Shown in pieces: positions 5,482 through 6,210 of a DNA stretch of 6,210 nucleotides. Each line of letters opens with the position of its first letter. Position 1 is the first letter of the stretch. Source of the stretch: an uncultured Eubacteriales bacterium (GTDB lineage: Bacteria; Bacillota; Clostridia; Oscillospirales; QAKW01); the NCBI GenBank assembly GCA_934378025.1, contig CAKRPM010000080.1:1-6210 (forward strand). Direction: 5' to 3'. The translations under genes were made by a program, and so were the position numbers. The notes under the pieces are model-generated. The model saw only the letters and a program-made list of their open reading frames with translations, did not search any database and was not told the DNA's origin.

Positions 5482-5922
5482 TTATGTATTGTCGTATTCG
5501 GATGTTGGATTGTAAAAGCAGTGATCGCCGATGCGAACATGAAAATAACCAACGCTGCTGGGAAAGCTTTGCCTGCAACTTGAGGCGAAGGGGTTATAAA
5601 ACCAAAGTGCGCTTTCCAATCCATACAGCTTGTTGCCGGCAATGGCCCAGTCGGCGATGTCATAGTGAACGTCCGTCGGATTCATGTTGTAAATATTTTG
5701 CGGATTGTATGAGCCGTTTTCCACCTCGCTTGCACATACAAACTGATAGGGCTGATAAATGATGTTTCGAATACTGCCCTGGCCGACACGCTGGTATTCG
5801 CCGCTCGTGGCATTTACGCGATTCATGACAACGGTGGCAACAGCACGCATGCCGTTATCGCCTTCGCCGCCGGCTTCACATTCAATCAGTCTTGCGAGAA
5901 GTTCTCGATCAGAATAAGCCAT
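5482..5922 (-). CDS. cwlJ: CwlJ, spore cortex-lytic hydrolase
   Basis: A 146-residue protein covering the whole Hydrolase_2 (CwlJ/SleB) domain and little else. The signature ECEAGGEGDNGMRAVATVVMN (14-34) holds the catalytic-site glutamates Glu16 and Glu20. Further family marks are PYQFVCASE, then ALWFYNPFASSC and HCFYNP near the end. Length and the absence of a signal peptide or peptidoglycan-binding repeats match CwlJ and not SleB. CwlJ is made in the mother cell, sits at the cortex-coat boundary and degrades muramic-lactam cortex peptidoglycan during germination, notably with calcium dipicolinate. The ATG at 5922 follows a near-ideal AAGGAGGT (5933-5926). A sigma-E promoter lies directly upstream, and the gerQ-like partner follows in the same operon. 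Confidence 0.93.
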   Translation of the reverse strand: MAYSDRELLARLIECEAGGEGDNGMRAVATVVMNRVNATSGEYQRVGQGSIRNIIYQPYQFVCASEVENGSYNPQNIYNMNPTDVHYDIADWAIAGNKLYGLESALWFYNPFASSCRQSFPSSVGYFHVRIGDHCFYNPTSEYDNT

Positions 5923-5947
5923 AATACCTCCTTTTTTCGCCCGTTAC

Positions 5948-5976
5948 ACTGTATGCGGGTCAAAAGATAAATATGC
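5948..5976 (-). promoter_or_regulatory. Sigma-E (mother-cell sporulation) promoter of cwlJ
   Basis: On the minus strand, GCATATT (5976-5970) and CATACAGT (5955-5948) are 14 bp apart. Both boxes match the Bacillus sigma-E consensus (KMATATT, CATACAnT) at every defined position. Transcription would begin near 5940, only a few bases before the ribosome binding site. Confidence 0.85.
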
Positions 5977-5979
5977 TAT

Positions 5980-6007
5980 TTGACAAATCATAAAAATATG
6001 TTATTAT
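5980..6007 (+). promoter_or_regulatory. Sigma-A promoter of the yicC-family gene
   Basis: Consensus TTGACA (5980-5985), a 16-bp spacer and TATTAT (6002-6007) are preceded by an extended -10 TG (5999-6000). It is divergent from the cwlJ sigma-E promoter, with the two -35 boxes only 3 bp apart. Confidence 0.8.
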
Positions 6008-6039
6008 ATTAAGATAGAATATTATATTGGAGTAGTAGG

Positions 6040-6210
6040 ATGAATACGAAAAGCATGACCGGGTTCGGCAAGGCGCAGCAGCTGGTTTCAGGCAAAACCA
6101 TCAATGTGGAAATTAAATCCGTTAATCACCGTTATTTTGATTTTAACGGTCATTTTCCGAAATTTTTGAATTTCATGGAAGATGAGTTAAAAAAGGCCGT
6201 CGGCAGACAC
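6040..6210 (+). CDS. yicC: YicC/YloC-family endoribonuclease, N-terminal part
   Basis: Only the first 57 residues are in the window; the frame is open at the right edge. The start SMTGFGKA (5-12) and VEIKSVNHRYFDF (23-35) are the hallmark N-terminal motifs of the YicC family, known as YloC in Bacillus, whose members are oligomeric RNA endonucleases of about 290 residues. GGAG (6029-6032) lies seven bases before the ATG. In Firmicutes this gene often leads a cluster with remA, gmk and rpoZ, which may follow outside the window. Confidence 0.93.
   Translation, partial: MNTKSMTGFGKAQQLVSGKTINVEIKSVNHRYFDFNGHFPKFLNFMEDELKKAVGRH

Noticed and set aside
5471..5578. 36-residue N-terminal extension of the GerQ-like protein
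   Set aside because: It lies wholly inside the cwlJ coding region in another frame, and the ATG at 5470 has its own AAGGAG site.

Overview
The window looks like a chromosomal segment of a spore-forming Clostridia-type Firmicute, possibly Oscillospirales. The evidence is moderate GC, strong AGGAGG-type ribosome binding sites, sigma-A promoters with 16-17 bp spacers, a CwlJ/GerQ spore-germination pair under a textbook sigma-E promoter, and a Firmicutes-type YicC/YloC gene. Family-level placement is a guess.

Layout. At the left edge is the C-terminal two thirds of a TsaD/Kae1-like (M22 family) paralogue. It is followed by a tRNA-Ala(CGC) gene with its own promoter and terminator. Positions 791-1298 hold a 195-bp sequence repeated about 2.6 times. 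Each copy begins with the last 18 bp of the tRNA gene, so the tRNA 3' end and its terminator occur three times in a row. The layout resembles the E. coli tyrT locus (a 178-bp unit, about three copies, each starting with the tRNA 3' end), but with an unrelated sequence. This is the most unusual feature here. A short non-coding stretch with a nested hairpin and a sigma-A promoter leads to a SAM-dependent methyltransferase (+). That gene converges on a DeoR-family regulator (-) through a shared bidirectional terminator.

The regulator is divergent from a two-gene remnant: a phosphomannomutase-like HAD phosphatase lacking its C-terminus, joined out of frame to an sn-glycerol-1-phosphate dehydrogenase (AraM/EgsA family) lacking its N-terminus. 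The simplest reading is one internal deletion, real or from assembly, that removed the end of one gene and the start of the next. The promoters for the regulator and for this pair lie face to face with adjoining -10 boxes, so RNA polymerase probably cannot use both at once. A palindrome in the regulator's leader is a candidate operator.

The right part holds a minus-strand operon, cwlJ then a gerQ-like gene, convergent with the dehydrogenase and separated from it by a 14-bp-stem terminator. CwlJ is the spore cortex-lytic enzyme, and GerQ is the coat protein it depends on in Bacillus. The GerQ-like protein has a Gln/Asn/Met-rich, lysine-free N-terminal half. The divergent gene at the right edge is the start of a YicC/YloC-family endoribonuclease with its own sigma-A promoter.
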